Positions 23,705 through 31,940 of a stretch of DNA of 44,127 nucleotides are shown here, in pieces; the stretch's first letter is position 1; the number at the start of each line of letters is the position of its first letter. The notes under the pieces were generated by a model. It made no database searches. It was not told the DNA's origin and worked only from the letters and a program-made list of their open reading frames with translations. This DNA comes from an uncultured Campylobacter sp. (GTDB lineage Bacteria; Campylobacterota; Campylobacteria; Campylobacterales; Campylobacteraceae). The DNA is taken from positions 1 through 44,127 of the forward strand of contig NZ_CALIMS010000008.1 in NCBI RefSeq assembly GCF_938045345.1. The letters are read 5' to 3'. The position numbers and the translations under genes are program-made.

Positions 23705-24481
23705 TCAGTCTTTTTGCATATATTTGGCTTTGCCAAGGGCGTTATTTGCGATGAACTGATAAAGGCTCGGCGCTTGAAGCTTGGCTAGCTCGGGGTATTT
23801 GGCCTTAAGCGTCTTCCATATGTCATAGACGCGCATACCGCTTGCGTAAAGCTTCATAATCTCGCTAAAATGCGGATCATAAAGGCTCGGCTTTTTATAC
23901 AGCGAGAGTTTGCGGTCGGTATCAAGCACGGCGTTTGCCTCGATAAAAGCGGCAAGATCGCGCTCGCTTACTTTGGCAAAATCCTTTTCGTATTGAGATT
24001 TCATATGCTTTAAAATTTCTTTATTGCTAACGCCTTGGAAGTGCATTTTCTTAATCTCGAAGCGATATGCGTATAAGAAATCTTCGCTTTTTTTGGCGGT
24101 TGCGCGAAGTCTTGTTTTTTCATCTTTGAACGTCACGGAGATAAAGTGCGTAAGCCCGGGCGCAGTAACGGCGTTTTTGAACGCTTCGTCCTCCTCGCCG
24201 ATCTTTTTTAAGATCGCCTTGACGGTGTAGCCTTGGGCGATGAGGTTTGAAATTTTATCTTTATACGGTTTGTAGTCGAATCGCACGCGTCTAAAGCCCG
24301 TCTCGGCGCTGATTTTTTTATAAATTCTAGCATGCTCGTTGGCCGTAAAATAAGAGGATTTCAGCGCTTTGCGAAGCTGCTCGGCGACTGCGGTAAAATC
24401 GTCGTAGTCGATGATGCCCGCGATCAGCTCCTTTTCGTTTACGACCCTGCCGTTAACGACCGCGATGGTAATGACCTTCAT
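23705..24481 (-). CDS. Hypothetical protein with three HTH-like helical repeats
   Basis: This 258-residue cytoplasmic protein is of unknown family. Three similar helical units recur, near residues 74-92 (DKISNLIAQGYTVKAILKKI), 145-170 (FEIKKMHFQGVSNKEILKHM) and 205-230 (SEIMKLYASGMRVYDIWKTL). Each has a helix, a glycine turn and a second helix, like the helix-turn-helix of resolvase or transposase N-termini ('xxGxSxxxI'). The protein is basic (many Lys) and may bind DNA or RNA. The start at 24481 follows AAAGGAG, and TAGAAT lies about 24 bp upstream of the ATG. I cannot assign a function. Confidence 0.65.
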   Translation of the reverse strand: MKVITIAVVNGRVVNEKELIAGIIDYDDFTAVAEQLRKALKSSYFTANEHARIYKKISAETGFRRVRFDYKPYKDKISNLIAQGYTVKAILKKIGEEDEAFKNAVTAPGLTHFISVTFKDEKTRLRATAKKSEDFLYAYRFEIKKMHFQGVSNKEILKHMKSQYEKDFAKVSERDLAAFIEANAVLDTDRKLSLYKKPSLYDPHFSEIMKLYASGMRVYDIWKTLKAKYPELAKLQAPSLYQFIANNALGKAKYMQKD

Positions 24482-24504
24482 ATTTTCTCCTTTGATTGGG
24501 CACA

Positions 24505-24510
24505 ATTCTA
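24505..24510 (-). promoter_or_regulatory. Promoter -10 box for the three-repeat protein
   Basis: The minus strand has TTAGAATTGTGCCC, giving a TAGAAT -10 element about 24 bp upstream of the ATG, with an AT-rich stretch before it. Confidence 0.45.
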
Positions 24511-24734
24511 ACTTAAAACTATAAACTCAAATTTAATTATTTATTATCAAGGATTGCGGAGGATTTGCGTTTGCAAGGCAGAATTTTACGCACTAAAATT
24601 TAGCATTTTGATTGATTTTTATATCTTTTTGTGCTTCTTCTCACGCTGCTTTTTTATACTTTTTTGTGTAGAGATGAAGCGGGTTTGCAGAGATAAATTT
24701 TACCCGCAAACTTTAACTAAATTGCCCGCACAAA

Positions 24735-25094
24735 TTAGCTTTTTTTAAACGAAAAAAGCTTTTTGATCTTTGTAAGTCCTAGCTTCATGCCGCTATATTT
24801 CATCATCTTAGCCATATTTACCCACATTTCACGCTCGTAGCACGGATGCGGGCAGTGGTGACAACGCGGCTTTTCGGTATGCGGGCAGGCACCAAGGCGC
24901 GCGTAGGCATAGCGTAGCATTCGCTCGCAGTCGCTACAGAGATGAAAGTGCGTCTGCACTAGCCCCTTATCGTCTTTGTAGTCATGAAGCACGGCGCCAT
25001 CTTTTTTGGGCGCGTCCGTGTGCTTATCGTCGCAGTAAATTTGGATAAATTTCGTCACCGTGTTTACTTCGTAAATAAATTTTTCACTCGTCAT
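24735..25094 (-). CDS. YgbA-type (nitrous-oxide-stimulated promoter) family protein
   Basis: The 119-residue protein is rich in cysteine and histidine. It includes FHLCSDCERMLRYAYARLGACPH followed by CHHCPHPCYEREMWVNMAKM, matching the YgbA family named after a promoter responding to nitrogen oxides. The cysteines probably bind a metal or Fe-S cluster. In enterobacteria ygbA is under the nitric-oxide regulator NsrR. Whether this gene is so regulated cannot be seen here. The start at 25094 is preferred (AAAGGA 7 bases upstream) over an in-frame ATG at 25133. Confidence 0.8.
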   Translation of the reverse strand: MTSEKFIYEVNTVTKFIQIYCDDKHTDAPKKDGAVLHDYKDDKGLVQTHFHLCSDCERMLRYAYARLGACPHTEKPRCHHCPHPCYEREMWVNMAKMMKYSGMKLGLTKIKKLFSFKKS

Positions 25095-25196
25095 CTTTAA
25101 TCCTTTGGGGCGGATTTTATCTAAAAGAGACAAAAATACTCTTGAGCGCGCTCAAGCTAAAATTTATAGAATTTTAAAATTCCGCGGAATTTCGCT

Positions 25197-26225
25197 TTAT
25201 CTTTCGACCTTGTTGCTTAATAGAGTCGCGATGAAGCGTGTTTTGTCGTTTGAGGCAAGCGCGATTTGCAAGCTCATCGTAAGCGGCACAGCCAAAAATA
25301 GCCCGCCGATACCAAGCACGAAGCCCCACAGCAGTAGTCCTGCAAGCACACTGATCGTTGAAAGCCCGAGCCCTTGCCCTAAAAATCGTGGCTCGATGAT
25401 ATTTCCGATCGCTACGTTTACGACTAAATAGATTGCGATAGTCCAGATGCTAGAGCTTATATCCATCGTAGCTAGCGTCACGAAAAGCGTCGGAAAGACC
25501 GCTACGATCGAGCCTATCGTAGGAATAAAATTTAGCACGAAAGCTAAAATCCCCCATAGCGCAGCATAAGGAACTCCGAGCGCCCACAGCCCAAGTCCGA
25601 TGAGCGCGCCAGTGCAAGCTGAAGCGATAGTTTTGATTAGTAGATATTTTTTGAGGCTGGAGGCAAATTTCTTCACGAAAGTGTGCGTAGCGCGGCTACT
25701 TTGCGAAAAATAGCGGATTTTTTCGTCGATTACGGAGCTTTCAAAGACCATAAATGAAACCATTATAAAAATGAAAAATCCCGTCGAGACTATCGAGCCT
25801 GTTTTGCGCAGTAGTGCAGATAGCTGCGCGGCGGCTTCGCTCGGATCGATGCCTAGGCTTGCGGCGTTAAGCTCTATGCCAAATCGAGAGAGCTTCGCGC
25901 TCACGCCTCCTAGCACCTCTTCAAATTTTGCTTGAAGCTCGGGCAGGCGCGCTGAAAATTCCTTGATCGCATCAAAGATGACCGCACCGAAAAACACTAT
26001 AATCGCTACGAAAGCGAAAGTAATGATGAGGAAGCTAAAAACACGCCCGACGCGGATCTTTTGGACATAAAGCACCAGCGGCGAGACGAGCACCGTGATG
26101 AAAATAGCTAGCAAAAATGGCACGACGATAGCCTGCGCGGCTTTAAGACCAGCCAGGATGATTATGACGCAGGCAACCGACATCAAGGACATTTGAAGCT
26201 TCAAGGATTCTCCTAAATTTGACAT
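25197..26225 (-). CDS. AI-2E family (PerM-like) transporter
   Basis: This 342-residue integral membrane protein has about seven to eight hydrophobic helices. The N-terminal pair is VACVIIILAGLKAAQAIVVP followed by LLAIFITVLVSPLV. A soluble loop follows (about 85-140). The C-terminal half has the family's GILAFVLNFIPTIGSIVA and IEPRFLGQGLGLS motifs. Members include TqsA and PerM and have been linked to AI-2 export or ion exchange, but substrates are mostly unproven. It stands alone. Confidence 0.92.
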   Translation of the reverse strand: MSNLGESLKLQMSLMSVACVIIILAGLKAAQAIVVPFLLAIFITVLVSPLVLYVQKIRVGRVFSFLIITFAFVAIIVFFGAVIFDAIKEFSARLPELQAKFEEVLGGVSAKLSRFGIELNAASLGIDPSEAAAQLSALLRKTGSIVSTGFFIFIMVSFMVFESSVIDEKIRYFSQSSRATHTFVKKFASSLKKYLLIKTIASACTGALIGLGLWALGVPYAALWGILAFVLNFIPTIGSIVAVFPTLFVTLATMDISSSIWTIAIYLVVNVAIGNIIEPRFLGQGLGLSTISVLAGLLLWGFVLGIGGLFLAVPLTMSLQIALASNDKTRFIATLLSNKVER

Positions 26226-26305
26226 TTTCGCAGAGCTTTTACGCGAAATTTTGGTGAAAGGATTTTAACTAAAATTCTATAAATTTATGACTAAAATTTT
26301 ATATA

Positions 26306-26512
26306 TCATTTCTTATCCCATAAATTCAGTTCACTTTGGATTTCTGTCTTTATATAATAAAAATTTTCTGTAATACCTGCAAATTTTGCCAATATTTTTG
26401 TCTCATCGGAAGAGCTTAAATGTACTGGAAATGATTTCACTCCATTAGAAAGCAGCCAAATAGCACGTGTTATTCCGTCAGAAAATGAACAAGCGTATTT
26501 TATTTCTTTCAC
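26306..26512 (-). CDS. Small hypothetical protein in AT-rich patch
   Basis: The 68-residue protein starts at a GTG (26512-26510) that overlaps the stop of the upstream broken gene (ATGTGA). It contains SFSDGITRAIWLLSNGVKSF and ILAKFAGITENFYYIKTEI, with no signal peptide. Base composition is clearly more AT-rich than its neighbours, pointing to foreign origin together with the adjacent pseudogene. The family is not recognised. Small paired genes like this are often immunity or antitoxin partners, but nothing here proves it. Confidence 0.5.
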   Translation of the reverse strand: MKEIKYACSFSDGITRAIWLLSNGVKSFPVHLSSSDETKILAKFAGITENFYYIKTEIQSELNLWDKK

Positions 26513-26879
26513 ATATTCCTTTTAAAAAACGGAATACATCTTGCTTTTATTGGTACATAATACTCATCAGAATAACAACAAACTCTAGCCAATGGCACAG
26601 GATTACCAAGACCCCGTTAAAGCCCTCTTCTGCCCAACTATATTTGTAATCGTCTCGCCAACCATCTTCCGTTTTATTGCTTATTTCTTTATCTACATCA
26701 ATTTTACTATTACGTCATAATTCTAAGAATTTTATGCTATCAACAAACGCAATATCTCCAGTGTTATTTGTAAATGGGTGGCACATATATACAGATTTTT
26801 GGTTTTTAATTTTTAATTCAAAAACAACACGTTTTTCTTCAACTATAATATTTATACCGGGAAAACGTTCAAGCTTCAT
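26509..26879 (-). pseudogene. Broken hypothetical gene with internal stop and frameshift
   Basis: A good start (ATG at 26879, TTGGAG upstream) opens MKLERFPGINIIVEEKRVVF and runs 54 residues to an in-frame TGA at 26717-26715. The same frame continues as RNSKIDVDKEISNKTEDGWR and WAEEGFNGVL. Near 26606-26613 a one-base loss shifts the frame: the next frame reads GNPVPLARVCCYSDEYYVPI and then KARCIPFFKRNM to the stop at 26509. The pieces together give a plausible protein of about 123 residues. AT-rich and probably horizontally acquired, then decaying. The function is unknown. Confidence 0.6.
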
Positions 26880-26916
26880 ATTGCACTCCAATCCCTATAT
26901 TTATTGACATGGCTTA

Positions 26917-27900
26917 TCATACAAAATACTCGCGGGCGGCATCCTTGCTCTCAAATGGGCTTGTGCTCAGCTCGCTGCCGTCTATGAGCAGAGCGTAGCG
27001 GCGCGCGGCGTCCGTTTTGGCATAGGTTAGCGCCAGCCTCGCCGCAAGCTTTCTATCCGCCTCGCTCGCGCCTCTGCTTAGCAGGCTTAGCGCGCCCACG
27101 ACGCCATCTTTAAATTTTATCTCGCTAAATTTTGGATTTTGCACTGCGGCAAGCTTTTTGTTGTCATTCTCATCTCGCCCGATTATGAGCTTCGCGCCGC
27201 CCGGCAGGCGCAGATGGCGTCCGAATTTTAAAATTTCAGCGTCCGCGGGCGTTTCGATCTTTTCAAATTTTACCGCATCCTTGATCCGCTCGCTAAAGCT
27301 CTGCACGGTCAACAGGCAGCCTCCTGCGGGCATTTCGTAATCCTCAAAGCCGAACTCCGCCGCCAGCTGCATCTGCCTAACCCGCCCGCGCCCGCTGATG
27401 TCAAGCAGCGCGTCGCGATCCACCCAGCCTTTGATCTCAGGCGTCGTGGGTGGCAGCAGCTTCGCGCACAACGGACGCAGGATCAGCCCCTCCTCATCGC
27501 CGCTAAGCCCGCCGACCTGTGCTAGAGCCTGCGCGCGCTGGCTCATCGGGCGCTGTCCGAGCACCTCGCCCGTGATGATGAAGCTCGCCCCTTCGCTTTG
27601 TAGCATCGCAAGCGCGGTCTTAAACATATATCCGTGGCAGTCGATGCAGGGGTTGAAGTGCTTGCCGTAGCCGTATTTGGGCTCGAAAAGCACTTGACGT
27701 AGATATTCGCTTCTGATATCGACGCTTTTAAAATCCGCCCCCGCGGCTGCGGCTCTGCGGCGCATGATCTCGCTCTTATCGTCCTTGCCGCCAAATCCGA
27801 TATCCATATTCAGCGCGAGCACCTCGATGCCTTGCGAGACGATGAGTTTGACCGCGAGCATTGAATCAAGCCCGCCGCTAAAGAGCGCCAATGCCTTCAT
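26917..27900 (-). CDS. MnmA/ThiI-like PP-loop ATP pyrophosphatase (Cj1633 type)
   Basis: This 327-residue protein begins MKALALFSGGLDSMLAVKL, the PP-loop of ATP pyrophosphatases. NPCIDCHGYMFKTAL carries a CxxC pair and GEVLGQRPMSQRAQAL is typical of tRNA-thiolation-like enzymes. The second half PAGGCLLTVQSFSERIKD and GRHLRLPGGAKLIIGRDEND resembles an NFACT-R-like RNA-binding domain. A role in tRNA sulfur modification is a reasonable guess but unproven. C. jejuni has the homologue in the same neighbourhood (Cj1633, near aroC, rnc, rnhA and dnaG). It lies 9 bp after dnaG. Confidence 0.85.
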   Translation of the reverse strand: MKALALFSGGLDSMLAVKLIVSQGIEVLALNMDIGFGGKDDKSEIMRRRAAAAGADFKSVDIRSEYLRQVLFEPKYGYGKHFNPCIDCHGYMFKTALAMLQSEGASFIITGEVLGQRPMSQRAQALAQVGGLSGDEEGLILRPLCAKLLPPTTPEIKGWVDRDALLDISGRGRVRQMQLAAEFGFEDYEMPAGGCLLTVQSFSERIKDAVKFEKIETPADAEILKFGRHLRLPGGAKLIIGRDENDNKKLAAVQNPKFSEIKFKDGVVGALSLLSRGASEADRKLAARLALTYAKTDAARRYALLIDGSELSTSPFESKDAAREYFV

Positions 27901-27909
27901 TTCGTTCCT

Positions 27910-30018
27910 TTACTTGAGTTGATTGATCTTTTTTTGATACTCCAAGATTCGCTCGATCTTGTCGGGCGCGTCGGAGTTTTTGAGCTTTTGCATCAGATCT
28001 TGCAGGGCGTTGCGGCGTAAAATTTTGCACGCGTCATTAAAAAGCGCCGTACCGCCGATCGGCAAAATTTCATCGTCCAGCGCAAGCGCGCGCAGATTTT
28101 CGCAGGCTTCGGTTTCGGCGTTTTGAGCATTTTGAGCTGCGGCTTCCCTCTCGCCCTGCTTTGCGACGTTGTTTACGTCTTGCTTCTCGCCGCCGTTTGC
28201 GCCCTGCTGCGCGGAGGAGCCTTTTAAATTTACGGCGCCTGCGGAGCCTTGCCCGATAAAATTTTGCTCGATAGAATTCTCACCGCTTTTTAAATTCACG
28301 CTCTCGCTACGGATAAAATTTTCTCCCGCGCCGCCTGCGGTAAAATTCTCGCTTACATTACTATTCGCATTGATGCCCTCGCCTGCGATGAAATTTTTAA
28401 AATTCCCGCCGCTGCGAGAGAAAGCCAAAAACGCCTCGAAAATATCGCCGTGCATGCGAAAATCGCGCCGCTCCAAGCAGCCAAGCCCGAGCTGTGCCAT
28501 CTCGCCATCAAGCAGCATCGATTTTATGATCTGAAGCTCCGCGATCTCCTTGCGGCGCAGTAGCGTCCGCCCGAGCCTCGCCGAAGCGGCAGGCGACGCA
28601 GAGCTTTCGTAGCGCGCCGTGTTTTGCGTGCGATCAAAATTTCCGCCGTTTAAGCTCCCGCTTGCACCGCCCCTGCCGTCTGCGTCGCGCCCCTCGTAAG
28701 AGCCGAAATCGCGAGAGCCGAAGCTTTCGCTCTCGTTAAAATTTTGCCCCTCAAAGCCCGCGCCGAAATTTTTACCGCCGTTAGAGAGATTAAACGAAGC
28801 GGGCGAGACGTTTAAAATTTGCGCCACTAGGCTCTGATAGGACTCGGCGAGCACGGGGCCGAGCGCTGCGGTAAATTCTTTGATCTCATTTAGCGCCGCT
28901 TCTTTTTGCATAGGACGGGCGAGGTCGTATTTTTTAGCGATTCTTCGGATCAGAAACTCCCCGCTCTCCATGCCGCTAGCATAAATTTGCTCTAGCTCGC
29001 GCACCTTGCCCGCCGCAATCATATCCGCAGGATCGGCACCGCCGCCGATTATAGCGACGCTTGAGTCGATCTTATTCAGGCACAAAAGCCGCGCCGATTT
29101 TATCGCCGCATTGATGCCCGCAGCGTCGCCGTCGAAGCTAAGCACGACGTTAAGCTCCGCGCGCTTTATGAGCGGCAGATGAGCAGGCGTCAGCGCCGTG
29201 CCGAGCACCGCTACGGCGTTATCGATGCCCGCTTGATGAAGCATGATAACGTCCATGTAGCCCTCGGTGATGATGAGGGTTTTTTTAGCGATCGCGCTTT
29301 TTTTCGCAAGGTCGAATGCGTAGAAAATTTTAGATTTATCAAACAGCGCGCACTGCGGCGAATTGACGTATTTGGCGGGATTATCGCTTATCGTGCGGCC
29401 GCCGAAGCCCACGAGCTTGCTTGCGTGGTTGTAGATCGGAAAGGTGATGCGCTCGATGAAGCTAGCGTAGAGCCCGCGCTCGTTTTGCTTCACCGCGCCC
29501 GCATTTAGCGCGTCTTGCGGCGGAATTTCTTCGTTTTGCAAAACCCTGATCGTCTGCGCGCTAGCTCCTGCGTAGCCAAGGCCGAATTTGCGAATGCTTT
29601 GATCGCTCAGTCCGCGATCGTGCAGGTATTTCACGGCGGTAGGATTTTGATAAAGGCAGCTTTGGTAATAGGCGTTTAAAATCCCGAGCACCTTCTTCTC
29701 TTCGCTGCGCTCCTGCACCTTGGCACCGGTGTATTGCAGCGCGAAATTATACATCCCCGCAAGCTTTTCGACCGCTTCGGGAAAGCTTATCTTTTCGTAA
29801 TCTTGGATAAATTTAATCGCGTTGCCGCCTGCTTTGCACGAAAAGCAGTGAAAAATTCCGAGCTTGGAGCTCACGCTCATACTCGGATGCGAATCGTCGT
29901 GGAAGGGGCAAACGCCCACGAAATTTGCGCCGCTGCGCTTAAGCGGGACATATTTTTCTACGACGTCTACGATATCTACGGTGGCCAGCAGATTTTCTAT
30001 GCTTTCGTTTTTAATCAT
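27910..30018 (-). CDS. dnaG: DNA primase with two low-complexity inserts
   Basis: The 702-residue primase has the N-terminal zinc finger (VCPFHDDSHPSMSVS and FHCFSCKAGG). The RNA polymerase core follows, with FGGRTI, the TOPRIM strand LIITEGYMDVIML, and LSFDGDAAGINA. A DnaB-interacting helical domain is at the C-terminus. It is about 100-150 residues longer than usual in the class. The surplus is two Asn/Gly/Ser-rich stretches: residues 412-481 (DNA 28576-28785) between core and helicase-binding domain, and 537-640 (DNA 28099-28410) inside the C-terminal domain. No ribosome site precedes the ATG. A TATAAT lies only 8 bases upstream, suggesting a leaderless mRNA. Confidence 0.96.
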   Translation of the reverse strand: MIKNESIENLLATVDIVDVVEKYVPLKRSGANFVGVCPFHDDSHPSMSVSSKLGIFHCFSCKAGGNAIKFIQDYEKISFPEAVEKLAGMYNFALQYTGAKVQERSEEKKVLGILNAYYQSCLYQNPTAVKYLHDRGLSDQSIRKFGLGYAGASAQTIRVLQNEEIPPQDALNAGAVKQNERGLYASFIERITFPIYNHASKLVGFGGRTISDNPAKYVNSPQCALFDKSKIFYAFDLAKKSAIAKKTLIITEGYMDVIMLHQAGIDNAVAVLGTALTPAHLPLIKRAELNVVLSFDGDAAGINAAIKSARLLCLNKIDSSVAIIGGGADPADMIAAGKVRELEQIYASGMESGEFLIRRIAKKYDLARPMQKEAALNEIKEFTAALGPVLAESYQSLVAQILNVSPASFNLSNGGKNFGAGFEGQNFNESESFGSRDFGSYEGRDADGRGGASGSLNGGNFDRTQNTARYESSASPAASARLGRTLLRRKEIAELQIIKSMLLDGEMAQLGLGCLERRDFRMHGDIFEAFLAFSRSGGNFKNFIAGEGINANSNVSENFTAGGAGENFIRSESVNLKSGENSIEQNFIGQGSAGAVNLKGSSAQQGANGGEKQDVNNVAKQGEREAAAQNAQNAETEACENLRALALDDEILPIGGTALFNDACKILRRNALQDLMQKLKNSDAPDKIERILEYQKKINQLK

Positions 30019-30025
30019 AAGCGAA

Positions 30026-30031
30026 ATTATA
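30026..30031 (-). promoter_or_regulatory. Promoter -10 box for dnaG, giving an almost leaderless transcript
   Basis: The minus strand reads GGGTATAATTTCGCTTATG, so the TATAAT ends 7 bases before the dnaG ATG. A start site 6-8 bases downstream of the box would fall at or beside the start codon. Confidence 0.6.
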
Positions 30032-30043
30032 CCCGCACTTTGC

Positions 30044-30049
30044 TATAAT
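30044..30049 (+). promoter_or_regulatory. Promoter -10 box for the LapB-like gene operon
   Basis: GCTATAATTGCCC contains a perfect TATAAT 30 bp before the TTG start at 30079. It is only 12 bp away from the oppositely oriented dnaG box, so the two promoters are back to back. Confidence 0.65.
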
Positions 30050-30078
30050 TGCCCTTTATTTTTGCGACGAGGTTTGAT

Positions 30079-31104
30079 TTGGATAATTTTTTCTTAGACG
30101 ATCGCGACCCGATTTTCGGGCTTATCATGCTGATAAGCATAATCTTGCTAGTGTCGATTCTAAGCTACATTTGGGGAGTTTTTTCTAAAAAAAACGAGAG
30201 GCAGAGCCTAGAGAATTTCATCAAAAAATTTGACACCCTAGACGCGCTTAGCACCGAGCACAGACAGCTTTTGGCAAGCCCGCAAATAGACATCCCGACG
30301 CTTGGAATTTTAGCTAGCTCTTTCGTCAAAAGCGGCGACTTCGAGCGTGCGATAGAAATTTATCTAATTGCGCTAAGTAAGGCTAGCGGCGGCGTGCAGA
30401 GGGAGTTTATCCTCACCAATCTCGGTATCGTATATTTCAAAGCGGGCTTTTTGGGACGCGCCGAAGAGGTGTTTTTGCAGGCGCTGAAGCTGCGCCCGAG
30501 AAACAAAGAGGCTCTTACGCATCTTACGGTGATTTATGAGCGGCTGAAGCGCTTTAATGAGGCGCTTGAGGTGCTTGACGCGCTGCGCGAACAGGATGCC
30601 GAAGTATACGCCCAAAGCCAGTTCGAGCGCGCCCAGATCATCGCAAACGACGCGAATACGCCGTTTAATAAAAAGATCGCCAAAATTTCAAAGCTAAACT
30701 TCAAAGGCGCAGGGCGGTTCTGCATGGAGCTTTTTATCAAAAACAAAGAGCCTATGGAGGGCTTTGACCGCTTCCCGCCGATCGAGCAGGCAATCGATCT
30801 GATCTATGATTTCCCTGCGGCGGTAAATACGCAGGATGCGGAGTACAACGCGCTTTTTTATGCGCTTGGAAAAAGCGATCAAAAGCCGCAGAGCGCGAGT
30901 AAAATTTTTGAGATCAACGCGCTTATGGCTATGAAAGACGCGGGCTTTGAGGACGCAAGGCTTAGCTTTAGCTACACCTGCGCGAAGTGCAAAAGCTCGG
31001 TGGGGCTTTTCTCACACCGCTGCCCGGTCTGCTACGAGCTAGGCAGCATGGAGATCAGAGCGCAAATTTCGGAGAAAACCGGTGAAATCGGTCAAACTTT
31101 TTAG
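30079..31104 (+). CDS. LapB-like TPR protein with membrane anchor and C-terminal metal ribbon
   Basis: The 341-residue protein starts at TTG (30079), with GAGG 6 bases upstream, giving MDNFFLDDRDPIFGL. A single membrane helix (LIMLISIILLVSILSYIWGV) is followed by several TPR units (for example GDFERAIEIYLIALSKASGG, AEEVFLQALKLRPRNKEAL). Near the C-terminus is a rubredoxin-type ribbon YTCAKCKSSVGLFSHRCPVC. Anchor, TPRs and ribbon in this order is the plan of E. coli LapB (YciM), which controls LPS synthesis through FtsH and LpxC. Equivalence in function is inference. It corresponds in position to Cj1637c and overlaps rnhA by 23 bp. Confidence 0.8.
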   Translation: MDNFFLDDRDPIFGLIMLISIILLVSILSYIWGVFSKKNERQSLENFIKKFDTLDALSTEHRQLLASPQIDIPTLGILASSFVKSGDFERAIEIYLIALSKASGGVQREFILTNLGIVYFKAGFLGRAEEVFLQALKLRPRNKEALTHLTVIYERLKRFNEALEVLDALREQDAEVYAQSQFERAQIIANDANTPFNKKIAKISKLNFKGAGRFCMELFIKNKEPMEGFDRFPPIEQAIDLIYDFPAAVNTQDAEYNALFYALGKSDQKPQSASKIFEINALMAMKDAGFEDARLSFSYTCAKCKSSVGLFSHRCPVCYELGSMEIRAQISEKTGEIGQTF

Positions 31105-31504
31105 CGACGGCAGCTGTCTCGGAAACCCTGGAGCAGGCGGCTGGGCTTACATCTTGCAATACGGCGACGCGATAAAAAAGGCAAGCGGCGCGGAAGCGAT
31201 GACGACTAATAATCAAATGGAGCTAACGGCCGCTATAATGGGGCTTAGCGCGCTTAAGCAGCCCTGCCGCGTCGAGCTTTTTACCGATAGCGAGTATGTC
31301 GTTAAGGCGATAAATTCCTGGCTCGCAAAGTGGGTCGTTACCGATTTCAAGGGCAAGAAAAACGCAGATCTGTGGCGCAGATACCTTGCGGCGGCGGCGC
31401 CTCACGAGATCAAGGCCTCTTGGGTCAAGGGGCATGCGGGTCATCCGCAAAACGAGGAGTGCGACGCTATGGCTCGCGCGGCTGCAGAAGCGATAAAAGG
31501 CTGA
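31082..31504 (+). CDS. rnhA: Ribonuclease HI
   Basis: The 140-residue enzyme degrades RNA in RNA-DNA hybrids. All catalytic acids are visible: Asp in LFSDGSCLGNPGAGGWAY, Glu in NNQMELTAAI, Asp in LFTDSEYVVKA and Asp in NEECDAMARA, with the helper histidine in VKGHAGHPQN. The start is GTG at 31082, inside the upstream gene. It lacks any N-terminal hybrid-binding domain. Confidence 0.96.
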   Translation: MKSVKLFSDGSCLGNPGAGGWAYILQYGDAIKKASGAEAMTTNNQMELTAAIMGLSALKQPCRVELFTDSEYVVKAINSWLAKWVVTDFKGKKNADLWRRYLAAAAPHEIKASWVKGHAGHPQNEECDAMARAAAEAIKG

Positions 31505-31940
31505 AATTCTACGACAAAGCTCGCGGTTGCGCGGATTAAGCATGGATTTGCCCGCGTTTGCTTTGCACGCAGAGCCGCTTCGGCGTAAATTTTATCGCCG
31601 CCGGTTTTAGCGCATTCGTTCACGCAATCGAGCTTTGGCGGAAATTTCGTTAGCAGTGAGCAGGCTTTGGTGCGACTGTATTCGCGGCGAGTGTGTTTTT
31701 GGCGAGAATTTCGTTTGCGGCAAGTGAGCCTTAGCGCGGTTTGCGTTAGAATTAGCGGGCTACGTTTAAATTTTATTCGCCGCAGATTGGCGCTAGCGCG
31801 TTTCATTCGGCGTTAATACAAATTTAGCGCGGGCTGTGCTTGCTCGCGTTCGTTTCGCTTGCGTAGGTTTTGTTCGCACCGGATGCCGTTTGCGTGCGGA
31901 CCGCCACTGATTTCGTAAAATTTTATAAAAAAGGGCAAAG
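31505..31940. other. Non-coding gap between rnhA and rnc
   Basis: No gene is supported. In C. jejuni rnhA and rnc are close together, so this 435-bp spacer is unusual. It contains several RAATTY words and repeated short strings such as TTTGCG/GTTTGCG. AAAAAAGGGC before the rnc ATG may serve as ribosome site. Confidence 0.4.

Noticed and set aside
24737..24760. AGCTTTTTT...AAAAAAGCT inverted repeat as terminator of the YgbA-type gene
   Set aside because: It lies inside the last codons of the gene, is almost all A-T and is not followed by a T-tract, so it is probably a by-product of Lys codons.
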